This document shows, piece after piece, positions 1 to 6,988 of a stretch of 10,434 nucleotides of DNA (position 1 is the first letter of the stretch; each line of letters opens with the position of its first letter). Source of the DNA: Tannerellaceae bacterium (lineage in GTDB: Bacteria; Bacteroidota; Bacteroidia; Bacteroidales; Tannerellaceae); contig JAIRZN010000007.1 in assembly GCA_031267205.1 (NCBI GenBank), positions 1 to 10,434 on the forward strand, written 5' to 3'. A program made the position numbers and the translations under genes. The notes under the pieces were generated by a model. The model saw only the letters and a list, made by a program, of their open reading frames with translations. It was not told where the DNA came from and searched no databases.

Positions 1-220
1 GATTATTCTTTTCTTTATTTATTGGCAAAAAATTGCTGCGGGGGGGTGTGGTTTTCTTTTTGAGAACCGTCTCATTAAAACAAGATGTTGGACACGAAAA
101 AATAATTGCCTATGACAGAGTATTTCAAAGAATGTGTGTATACTAACCCCTGCTTTAGGACCGATGATGATCCGGTTCGGGGATATGAACCTTATTTTCT
201 AACTAAACACAGTAAAGATT
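1..220. other. Non-coding leader upstream of the PUL operon
   Basis: No convincing gene lies here. The first 80 bases are T-rich, include a run of seven G (40-46) and a small dyad TGAGA-ACCG-TCTCA (61-74). One plus-strand frame stays open from 3 to a TAA at 144-146, but its product resembles nothing I know and the base composition looks non-coding. I searched for the Bacteroides promoter pattern (TTTG near -33, TAnnTTTG near -7) and found no good match, so the operon promoter is not located. The few bases before the susC start (CACAGTAAAGATT) contain no real Shine-Dalgarno sequence, which is normal in this phylum. A folded leader element is listed separately. Confidence 0.6.
147..182 (+). promoter_or_regulatory. 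Possible folded 5' leader hairpin before susC
   Basis: GGACCG (158-163) can pair with CGGTTC (173-178), with one G-U pair and a nine-base loop. Outside this, CCCC (147-150) can pair with GGGG (179-182) across a seven-base bulge on the left side. The element ends 38 bases before the susC start codon. If transcribed, it could affect translation or message stability. There is no T tract after it, so it is not an ordinary terminator. Only the base pairing is seen; function is inferred. Confidence 0.25.
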
Positions 221-3200
221 ATGAACTTTTTAAATGGATTTAAATGGCCGGCGATTGTGTCAAGGATTCGTCCGGTCATGGGGACTTGCTTGATTTTATT
301 TGCTTGTAATGTCGTGCAGGCTTTCGCTTTGGAGGAGGCGCAGGAGACGTTGACGATAGATATGAGGAACGTTTCTATCGAGGAGGTGCTTAATGAGATT
401 GAATCTCAGTCGGAGTATCGTTTCCTGTATAACAAACAATTGGTAAACTTGAACAGGAGGGTGGATATATCTGTCAAGAGCGACCGTATTACGGATGTAT
501 TGAACAGTCTTTTTGATGCGAATGACATAAAGTATGTCATCAGCGACCGGCAGATTGTATTGAGCCGGAGCGAAAGGGCTGTGGCGTTGCAGCAGCAAGT
601 CCGGACGGTTTCGGGGACGGTGACCGACGAAAGCGGCGAGCCGGTTATTGGTGCAAACGTGGTGCAGAAGGGTACGACGAATGGGATAATCACGGACTTG
701 GACGGCAGATTCAGTCTTTCGATACCGGGCAGCGCTGTTCTGGTGATTTCTTACGTCGGGTACTTGACGCAGGAGATACAGACGTCGGGGAAGACATCGT
801 TTGACATCAGGCTGGTGGAAGATTCGCGCAGTCTGGACGAGGTTGTGGTTGTTGGCTACGGTACGGTCAGGAAATCCGACCTTACGGGCGCTGTGGCGAA
901 GGTATCTACCGAAGATCTCCTGCAATTGTCGACCACCGACATAGGGCAGGCTTTGGCCGGTCGCGTCGCTGGGGTGGATGTAATCAGCAATTCCGGCGAG
1001 CCGGGGGCGGGCGTCAAGATCAGGATTCGCGGGTACGGTACGATCAACAATTCCGATCCGCTGTATGTCGTCGACGGATTCCCTACCAACGACCTTAGCA
1101 CGGTAACTCCACAAGACATCGAAAGTATGGAAATCCTCAAAGATGCCTCCGCTACGGCTATCTATGGTTCAAGGGGAGCCAACGGGGTAGTCCTGATACA
1201 GACGAAAAAGGGGCGTTATGACAAAAAGCCTACGTTCAGCGTGAACGTGTACGGGAGTATGTCCGATGTAATACGTTCGATTGACTTGCTCAACGCCTGG
1301 GAATTTGCAACCATACAGCAGGAAGCCCTTACCAATGGGGGACAAACGATATCCCCGACCACAGCCGCGCAGTTTAAGTATGTTATCGACAACAAACTGA
1401 AAGGTACGAACTGGGAAGACGAGGTGACGCGGACGGGATTGACACAAAACTATAACGTCAGCGTAAATGGCGGCGGAGACCGCTCGGCTTATGACATCGG
1501 CGTGACTTATGCCGGCGAACAGGGTATCGTAAAATATAACGAGAGGAACAGTCTCTCCATCCGGGCAAACAACACTTACAAGCTGTCAAAGAACGTAGAA
1601 CTGGGCGCCAACCTGACTTATTCACGACAAAGCCGTATCGGAGCTACCTCAGGGAACTATTACGGCGGATTGTGGCCCTCGGTGCTGGGCGCCGAGCCGC
1701 TGGTGGCGGCATGGGATTCGTATACCGACAACTGGGGCGAAGTCCTTTATTCGGAAGTGTACAATCATCCGGCGAGGACGGTCTACTTTGCCAGCAGTGA
1801 CTTTCAAGACAATATTTCTCATTACTTTATGGCCAATACTTTTTTGCAGATCAATGACATCGGGTTGAAAGGCTTGTCGTTCCGCACTCAATACGGGACG
1901 CAAGCCTTTTCAGCCTCGTCACAGACGTATTCGCCCGTCTATTATGTTTCTTCCAATCAACAAACGGAGAGGAGTAGCCTGATGGAATACCGCAACAATT
2001 TCTCATCATGGCTGTGGAATGCCTACTTTATGTATAACAAGACATCCGGGGCGCATAATGTCGGAGCGACCCTTGGTACGGAAATACAAAAGACATCCAC
2101 CAAGAGCCTCAATGCTTCGGCTCAGGACATACCCGAAGAACGCAATATGTGGTACCTCAGCCAGACGGCGGACCGTAGCACTTATTCGGCCAGCAGCGAC
2201 GGGAGTATGAACAGTCTGGCTTCGTTCTTTTTCCGCACCATTTACTCGTATGCGGACAAGTATTTATTTACGGGGACAATACGTTCCGACGGCTCGTCCA
2301 AATTTGCCGAAGGGCATAAGTGGGGATATTTCCCTTCCTTCTCGCTGGGATGGAATGTGCACGAAGAAGCTTTCCTGAAAGAAAGCTCAGTCGGAAACCT
2401 CTTCACTCAGTTGAAAGTCCGCACCGGCTGGGGGCAGGTAGGTAACGAACAAAGCGCCGGAAGCAACGACTATATCGCATTGATGACCAACGGTTACACG
2501 GCGGCTATCGGCAATGCCTTGCGCGACGGGGCTATACAGGAGATGTATGCCAATACACAATTAAGCTGGGAAGCTGCCGAACAGCTCAATCTGGGAGTCG
2601 ACTTCGGTATTTGGGATATGAAACTGTCGGGCACGATAGACTATTTCGTCCGTACCACCCGCGATATGATTCTGGCGACGCCCATCCCGCAGTATGCCGG
2701 TATGACGCGCGCACGCACCAATGCGGGCGAAATGCGCAACAACGGACTGGAACTGTCCCTTAGATGGCAGGACAGGAAGGACAAGTTCTCCTACGCCATC
2801 TCCGGGAATGTATCGTTCGTAAAGAACGAGATACTGAGTTTAGGCTCGGACGACCCTGTTTACGGCGGCGATATAGGACGGCTTCAGGCTCCCTTTACGC
2901 GGACGGAAGTGGGACGGGAAATGGCTTACTTCTACGGATATAAAACGGACGGCCTGTTCCAGACATGGGATGAGGTGAACGCGCATACTTACACCGGCGC
3001 AGACGGTCAGCAACACCTCATTCAACCCAATGCGGCGCCGGGCGACGTCAAGTTCCTGAAATTGTCCGACGACGGTCTGCCGTTGAATGTCGACGACCGC
3101 ACCTATCTCGGCAGCGCCATGCCCGACATGACGTGGGGGCTAAACCTGAGCTTGGGATACAGGAACTTTGACCTGATGGTATTCCTTCAGGGCGCTTTGG

Positions 3201-3625
3201 GATACGAGATTGCCAACGCCAAGGTGATGGACTTATACTCCTCCAGTATGGTGCAATGGAATATGTCGAAAGATATGATGAATCGCTGGACAGGTTCCGG
3301 CTCTACGAATAAGTATCCGAGGGTGATCTCCACCGACCCGAACGAAAACTCAAGGTTCTCCGACCGCTATATAGAAGACGGCACGTACGTGCGCATCAAG
3401 AATGTTCAATTAGGATACAGCCTGCCGAATAGCCTGATAAGTAAGGCTAAACTTACGCGGTTGAGGTTTTATGCTTCGGTTGATAACTTGTGGGTGTTCA
3501 CCGCTTATAGCGGTTTCGATCCGGAAATGGGCGACTATTTAGCGAATCCGTTGAATAATGGGATAGATATGGTGTCTTACCCAAGGCCTCGCGTAGTGAC
3601 TCTCGGTCTTAATCTAACATTTTAA
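221..3625 (+). CDS. SusC-like TonB-dependent outer-membrane glycan transporter with N-terminal STN domain
   Basis: Outer-membrane beta-barrel that imports oligosaccharides using TonB/ExbBD energy, working as a complex with the SusD-like lipoprotein encoded next. The 1134-residue protein starts with a signal peptide (basic residues K8, R15, R17, hydrophobic core about 20-36). Then come an STN domain (about 42-116, with NVSIEEVLNEI), a carboxypeptidase-regulatory-like domain (about 128-198, SGTVTDESGEPVIGANV), a TonB-box-like stretch DEVVVVGYGT (206-215), a plug (about 217-331) ending in the SusC signature LKDASATAIYGSRGANGVV, and a long barrel ending in a terminal Phe (LGLNLTF). The start at 221 is preferred over Met20 because only it supplies the basic n-region. 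The STN domain is absent from classical SusC and marks transporters that signal to a FecR-type anti-sigma factor; that regulator is not in this window. Family assignment is very secure; the substrate cannot be read from the sequence. Confidence 0.97.
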   Translation: MNFLNGFKWPAIVSRIRPVMGTCLILFACNVVQAFALEEAQETLTIDMRNVSIEEVLNEIESQSEYRFLYNKQLVNLNRRVDISVKSDRITDVLNSLFDANDIKYVISDRQIVLSRSERAVALQQQVRTVSGTVTDESGEPVIGANVVQKGTTNGIITDLDGRFSLSIPGSAVLVISYVGYLTQEIQTSGKTSFDIRLVEDSRSLDEVVVVGYGTVRKSDLTGAVAKVSTEDLLQLSTTDIGQALAGRVAGVDVISNSGEPGAGVKIRIRGYGTINNSDPLYVVDGFPTNDLSTVTPQDIESMEILKDASATAIYGSRGANGVVLIQTKKGRYDKKPTFSVNVYGSMSDVIRSIDLLNAWEFATIQQEALTNGGQTISPTTAAQFKYVIDNKLKGTNWEDEVTRTGLTQNYNVSVNGGGDRSAYDIGVTYAGEQGIVKYNERNSLSIRANNTYKLSKNVELGANLTYSRQSRIGATSGNYYGGLWPSVLGAEPLVAAWDSYTDNWGEVLYSEVYNHPARTVYFASSDFQDNISHYFMANTFLQINDIGLKGLSFRTQYGTQAFSASSQTYSPVYYVSSNQQTERSSLMEYRNNFSSWLWNAYFMYNKTSGAHNVGATLGTEIQKTSTKSLNASAQDIPEERNMWYLSQTADRSTYSASSDGSMNSLASFFFRTIYSYADKYLFTGTIRSDGSSKFAEGHKWGYFPSFSLGWNVHEEAFLKESSVGNLFTQLKVRTGWGQVGNEQSAGSNDYIALMTNGYTAAIGNALRDGAIQEMYANTQLSWEAAEQLNLGVDFGIWDMKLSGTIDYFVRTTRDMILATPIPQYAGMTRARTNAGEMRNNGLELSLRWQDRKDKFSYAISGNVSFVKNEILSLGSDDPVYGGDIGRLQAPFTRTEVGREMAYFYGYKTDGLFQTWDEVNAHTYTGADGQQHLIQPNAAPGDVKFLKLSDDGLPLNVDDRTYLGSAMPDMTWGLNLSLGYRNFDLMVFLQGALGYEIANAKVMDLYSSSMVQWNMSKDMMNRWTGSGSTNKYPRVISTDPNENSRFSDRYIEDGTYVRIKNVQLGYSLPNSLISKAKLTRLRFYASVDNLWVFTAYSGFDPEMGDYLANPLNNGIDMVSYPRPRVVTLGLNLTF

Positions 3626-3626
3626 A

Positions 3627-5345
3627 ATGAATGGACTTATGAATACAAATAAATTATTTAGCGTATTATTGGCGTCCTTCCTGCTTTGTGGTTGCAACGA
3701 CTTCTTGGAAATAGAGCCACAGGCCAAGTTAGGTAGCGACGTTTATATGAATATCGAGGAAAATGCCGAGAAAGTAATTACTTCCCTCTATAATATGCTT
3801 CAGGTAACGCAAGGCGACGGCCCGGACGGTAACTATATGAATCACCATTACGAATGGTTCATGGGTTCCGTAGCCACCGACGATGCCGAAAAAGGCAGCA
3901 CGGTGGGCGATTTGATGGACCTGACCTTAGTGGCCAATTATGCAATGACGCCGGCTAATACGATTGTGAGAGGTTTTTATGTGCATAGCTGGACTGCTAT
4001 CTCCAGAGCCAATTATGCTGCCGGACACTTGGAAGACGCCCAGATCAGCGAGAGCGTGAAGCAACGTATGTGGGGAGAAGTTCACTTCTTCAAGGCCTAT
4101 TACTACTTCTACCTCCTGCGCCATTTCGGGGGAATGCCTATTTTGACACACTCCGTCGAATTGGAAGAGTTCGGCAATATGCCGCGCGCTTCGTTCACGG
4201 AAACGATGGATTATATCGTCGAAGAGTTTACCGAAGCCATTCGTCTGCTTCCAGATGCCTATCCTTCCTCGGAGGTTGGACGGGCGACCAAGAATGCGGC
4301 GCGCGCCTTTTTGGCCAGAGTGTTGGTGTACCGCTTGGGTACGGATGCACATTGTCCCAACAGTTGGCAGGATGTTTCCAACCTGACGTCTGCCATTATT
4401 GCAAGCGGCCTGTATGACTTGCATCCCAATTATGCAGTGCTCTTTGAGGCTGAAACGCAGAACAGCATTGAATCTATCTTTGAGGTGCAGTCAAAAGAAG
4501 GCCCGTATGGTTCGGGATCATTCTTCTGGGACTGGATGGTGCAGGGAAACCGCCAGCCTACGCCAGACGTGTTTACTATGGGATGGGGATTCCATAATCC
4601 TACGGAAGACTTGGTGAGAGCCTTTGACCCGACCGATCCGCGATTGAGCAGCACCGTCTATGGCCCAACATTTAACAACGGGACATTATTCGGCCGAACT
4701 CCGCTCTATGCCCGCAACGAACAAATGACAAATTACCTTTGCCGGAAAGTGGCTTTGCCCGAATATCCAATGAACGGAACAACCAAACCCGTCATCCTGA
4801 TGCGTTATGCCGATGTATTGCTGATGCACGCCGAAGCCTCCTACAATCTGGGAAAAGAAGAGGATGCAAGGAATCTGGTAAACCGTATACGTGAACGCGC
4901 CCGCAATTCGTCGTACTGCAAAGGCTATAATGTGGGAGATTATACCGGATACGTATGGCCGACAACTACTCCCGATATTCCCGAATGTACGGCTTCAGGA
5001 CAAAACCTTCTGCAAGCGATCTGGGATGAGCGCAGGATTGAGTTGGCTACCGAAGGGTATCGGGGATGGGACTTGATTCGTACGGGGCGATTAGTAGATC
5101 GCGTCGAAAGGGTAAAAGATTTCCAACGCGACCCAGGCAATCCGCTATTCCTGGAAACAGGAACAGGTGATTCGCAACAGGAACGGGAAAGCAGCCGTGA
5201 ACTCAGAGTGGCCGGCATACGCGCCAATATTTTGAGAAGCAGCCTGAACTCGCTTAATGCGGGCGACTATATCAACATCATACCGGTGATGCCTCTTCCC
5301 GATACGGAAGTCACTTACTGGAACCTGACTCCCAATCCTTATTAA
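3627..5345 (+). CDS. SusD/RagB-family surface glycan-binding lipoprotein
   Basis: Outer-membrane lipoprotein that caps the SusC barrel and captures glycan for import. It begins one base after the susC stop, so the two are almost certainly co-translated. Met5 (base 3639) is an equally possible start. The signal peptide ends in a lipobox LLCGC with Cys23 as the lipidated residue, followed by the acidic tail NDFLEIE. The 572 residues match normal SusD length. The TPR-like helical region shows FFKAYYYFYLLRHFGGMPI (about 154-172) and RATKNAARAFLARV (about 219-232). The C-terminal RagB/SusD half has RYADVLLMHAEASYNLG (from about 393), a DERRIELATEGYRGWDLIR signature (about 467-485), and the usual ending PVMPLPDTEV...NPY. 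No frameshift or missing segment is visible. The ligand is inferred only from the neighbouring GH26 and GH2 genes. Confidence 0.96.
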   Translation: MNGLMNTNKLFSVLLASFLLCGCNDFLEIEPQAKLGSDVYMNIEENAEKVITSLYNMLQVTQGDGPDGNYMNHHYEWFMGSVATDDAEKGSTVGDLMDLTLVANYAMTPANTIVRGFYVHSWTAISRANYAAGHLEDAQISESVKQRMWGEVHFFKAYYYFYLLRHFGGMPILTHSVELEEFGNMPRASFTETMDYIVEEFTEAIRLLPDAYPSSEVGRATKNAARAFLARVLVYRLGTDAHCPNSWQDVSNLTSAIIASGLYDLHPNYAVLFEAETQNSIESIFEVQSKEGPYGSGSFFWDWMVQGNRQPTPDVFTMGWGFHNPTEDLVRAFDPTDPRLSSTVYGPTFNNGTLFGRTPLYARNEQMTNYLCRKVALPEYPMNGTTKPVILMRYADVLLMHAEASYNLGKEEDARNLVNRIRERARNSSYCKGYNVGDYTGYVWPTTTPDIPECTASGQNLLQAIWDERRIELATEGYRGWDLIRTGRLVDRVERVKDFQRDPGNPLFLETGTGDSQQERESSRELRVAGIRANILRSSLNSLNAGDYINIIPVMPLPDTEVTYWNLTPNPY

Positions 5346-5374
5346 TTCACTATTATCCATATTCATAAAATTAC

Positions 5375-5378
5375 AGGA
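5375..5378 (+). promoter_or_regulatory. AGGA Shine-Dalgarno-like site before the TIG lipoprotein
   Basis: AGGA lies only three bases before the ATG at 5382, closer than the ideal spacing. It is the only purine-rich ribosome-binding-like motif directly before any start in this window; the other genes have AT-rich starts. Its role is inferred and weak. Confidence 0.25.
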
Positions 5379-5381
5379 AAG

Positions 5382-5756
5382 ATGAAAACCAATCATAGAC
5401 AAATGTATACTCCACTGTGGAGCTTGCTATGCCTGATTATGCTGACATTCATGTCGTGCAATGATAAGGAATGGTCGGAAAATTATGATATTGAATGGCC
5501 GGTAACGACCATCGAGAGTGTGCAGCCGCTCTCGGCTCCTGTGGAAAGTATTCTCACGGTCACAGGTACAAACCTTGATTTCACGTACATCTTCCGTATA
5601 GGTTCATTTGAGTGTGTCGTGCTTGAGAAAACGGCTACGCAGCTAAAAGTCCAAGTACCTGCATCCGTCACGGAGACGAGTACCGTTTCTGTGTATAATC
5701 TGTACAGGAGGAATTTTGAATTTTCAGAAAAATTTACCCCGATACCGTCTGAATAA
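5382..5756 (+). CDS. Small single-domain IPT/TIG lipoprotein in the SusE/F position
   Basis: Predicted surface lipoprotein of 124 residues. A hydrophobic signal (about 10-24) ends in FMSC, with Cys26 as the likely lipidated residue, followed by NDKEWSE, a charged tail of the kind seen on exported Bacteroides surface lipoproteins. The rest is one IPT/TIG immunoglobulin-like domain (about 42-117): IESVQPLSAPVESILTVTGTNL is the usual TIG opening spread over residues 44-65, followed by FRIGSFECVV and TATQLKVQVPASV. Genes after susD often encode surface glycan-binding proteins whose TIG domains act as spacers for a C-terminal binding module. Here no such module exists, so the protein is unusually short. 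It lies 36 bases after susD and 90 bases before GH26, in the same reading frame as GH26. It could be a spacer, a minimal binding protein, or the remnant of a longer gene. Domain call is firm, function is not. Confidence 0.85.
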   Translation: MKTNHRQMYTPLWSLLCLIMLTFMSCNDKEWSENYDIEWPVTTIESVQPLSAPVESILTVTGTNLDFTYIFRIGSFECVVLEKTATQLKVQVPASVTETSTVSVYNLYRRNFEFSEKFTPIPSE

Positions 5757-5776
5757 CGGATCAAATTTTATTACTT

Positions 5777-5817
5777 TGTGCACCACTCCGGTTTCTTGTA
5801 TCCCGAAGTGGTGTACA
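5777..5817 (+). promoter_or_regulatory. Long intercistronic stem-loop between the TIG lipoprotein and GH26 genes
   Basis: The arms 5777-5791 and 5803-5817 pair over 15 positions, with one G-U pair (5780/5814) and one C-A mismatch (5788/5806), around an 11-base loop. The core arms are CACCACTCCGG and CCGAAGTGGTG. The stem starts 21 bases after the TIG lipoprotein stop and ends 29 bases before the GH26 start. No T-run follows directly, only AT-rich sequence, so it is a weak candidate for full termination. Partial termination, RNA processing or protection of the upstream susCD message from 3' decay are the more likely roles. The pairing is seen directly; the role is inference. Confidence 0.6.
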
Positions 5818-5846
5818 CATATTTAATTCTATTAAAATTATCGCGT

Positions 5847-6953
5847 ATGAAAACACCTCTTTCACTTATTGTATTGTTATTTGTGATAAGTTTGGCTTGC
5901 ACGTTCCGTGTTTCGGGACAGGCGCCGGCCAACCCGCAAGCTACTCCCGAAGCTAAGGCTTTGTTTACGCGCTTACTTGCCTTGCAAGATAAAGGCGTCA
6001 TGTACGGACATCAGGACGACCTTATGTATGGAACTACCTGGTGGTATGAAAAGGACCGCTCGGACGTGAAAGAGGCTACGGGCGATTATCCCGGCGTCGT
6101 TGGTTTTGAGCTTGGAGAAATCGAGACGGGAAGGGAAAGGAGCCTCGACTCCGTTTCCTTCGTGCAGATTACGGAGCAAGTGAAGTTCTTCCACAATCTT
6201 AATGGCGTCATTACGATAAGTTGGCATTGTATCAACCCTATCACTTCGCAACTGCCGGGTGTCAAGACGGCTAACGGGCCGGGCTCTGCCTGGGATGTGC
6301 CCAAACGCGACGACCCTGTGAAGAACCGAGGTGAAGTGAAGTCTATCCTGCCCGGAGGCGGGAACCATGCTATGTTTAACAAATGGTTGACGATACTTGC
6401 CGACTACTTCCTGACGTGGAAGGATGAAAACGGGAAGTTAATTCCCTTCCTTTTCCGTCCCTATCACGAACACTCAGGGGATTTCTTCTGGTGGGGAAAT
6501 ACGCGCTGTACGCCGCAGGAATACGCCGACTTATGGCGTTATACCGTCAATTTCATGCGCAACAAAGGGCTGCATAACATACTATACATATATAATACGG
6601 ACAAAGTCTATTCGGCAGAGGAATTTCTCTCCGGCTATCCGGGAGACGAATACGCCGACATGCTGGCTATCGACTGGTATGGTTCCGGGCCTGAATTCAA
6701 CGAGGTTGTGGATAAGGCGTTGAACTTTGTGTCGGCAACGGCGCAGCAAAAACATAAACTTGCCGCCCTGAGCGAATGTGGAAATACAAGTTGGGATATG
6801 GTGAACATCATGAAAAAATACAAGCTGTCTTACTTCCTCACCTGGCGCAACGCCTACCAGCCTAACCCGGCTATGAGATGGCGTATGCCTAACGACAACC
6901 TGAATTGGATGTATCACGATCCGCATACATTGTTCCTGCGAGATATTCAATAA
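5847..6953 (+). CDS. Secreted GH26 glycoside hydrolase, probable endo-beta-1,4-mannanase
   Basis: Retaining endo-acting enzyme expected to cut internal beta-1,4-mannosidic bonds of mannan or glucomannan. The 368-residue protein is a signal peptide plus one complete GH26 (beta/alpha)8 barrel with no binding module. GH26 landmarks are present: GHQDD (His55), SWH (His127), RPYHEHSGDFFWWG with acid/base Glu208, DWYGSG (Tyr278), ALSECG with nucleophile Glu310, and TWRNAY (Trp333). The 102-residue gap between the two Glu is normal. The ATG at 5847 is chosen because a clean signal sequence (MKTPLSLIVLLFVISLA) follows it; an in-frame GTG at 5778 would sit inside the hairpin and bury that signal. Export type is unclear: Cys18 follows SLA, an imperfect lipobox, while SGQA (about 23-26) could be a signal peptidase I site. 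GH26 also includes lichenases and beta-1,3-xylanases, so mannanase is likely, not proven. Confidence 0.93.
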   Translation: MKTPLSLIVLLFVISLACTFRVSGQAPANPQATPEAKALFTRLLALQDKGVMYGHQDDLMYGTTWWYEKDRSDVKEATGDYPGVVGFELGEIETGRERSLDSVSFVQITEQVKFFHNLNGVITISWHCINPITSQLPGVKTANGPGSAWDVPKRDDPVKNRGEVKSILPGGGNHAMFNKWLTILADYFLTWKDENGKLIPFLFRPYHEHSGDFFWWGNTRCTPQEYADLWRYTVNFMRNKGLHNILYIYNTDKVYSAEEFLSGYPGDEYADMLAIDWYGSGPEFNEVVDKALNFVSATAQQKHKLAALSECGNTSWDMVNIMKKYKLSYFLTWRNAYQPNPAMRWRMPNDNLNWMYHDPHTLFLRDIQ

Positions 6954-6988
6954 ATAGTCCATACATACTTTCTTAAAAAATTATTCGT

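Noticed and set aside
3..146. Open plus-strand frame at the left edge as the 3' end of an upstream gene
   Set aside because: About 47 codons in T-rich sequence with no recognisable motif; the other two forward frames are also open for 20 to 37 codons, so this carries little weight.
1..220. A Bacteroides housekeeping-type promoter (TTTG / TAnnTTTG)
   Set aside because: No pair of elements with proper match and 19-21 base spacing was found. The closest, TTGG at 88 and TAATTG at 103, has far too short a spacer.
296..1114. A 272-codon minus-strand reading frame opposite the 5' part of susC
   Set aside because: The plus strand encodes the intact STN, regulatory-like and plug domains here. The minus-strand product is rich in Arg and Pro with no domain, typical of a shadow frame.
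5777..5817. The stem-loop as a standard intrinsic terminator
   Set aside because: The stem is good but no run of T follows it, and the enzyme genes continue 29 bases later on the same strand without a visible new promoter.
5778..5846. GTG at 5778 as the GH26 start, adding 23 residues
   Set aside because: It falls inside the stem-loop and would place extra residues before a complete signal peptide that begins at the ATG at 5847.
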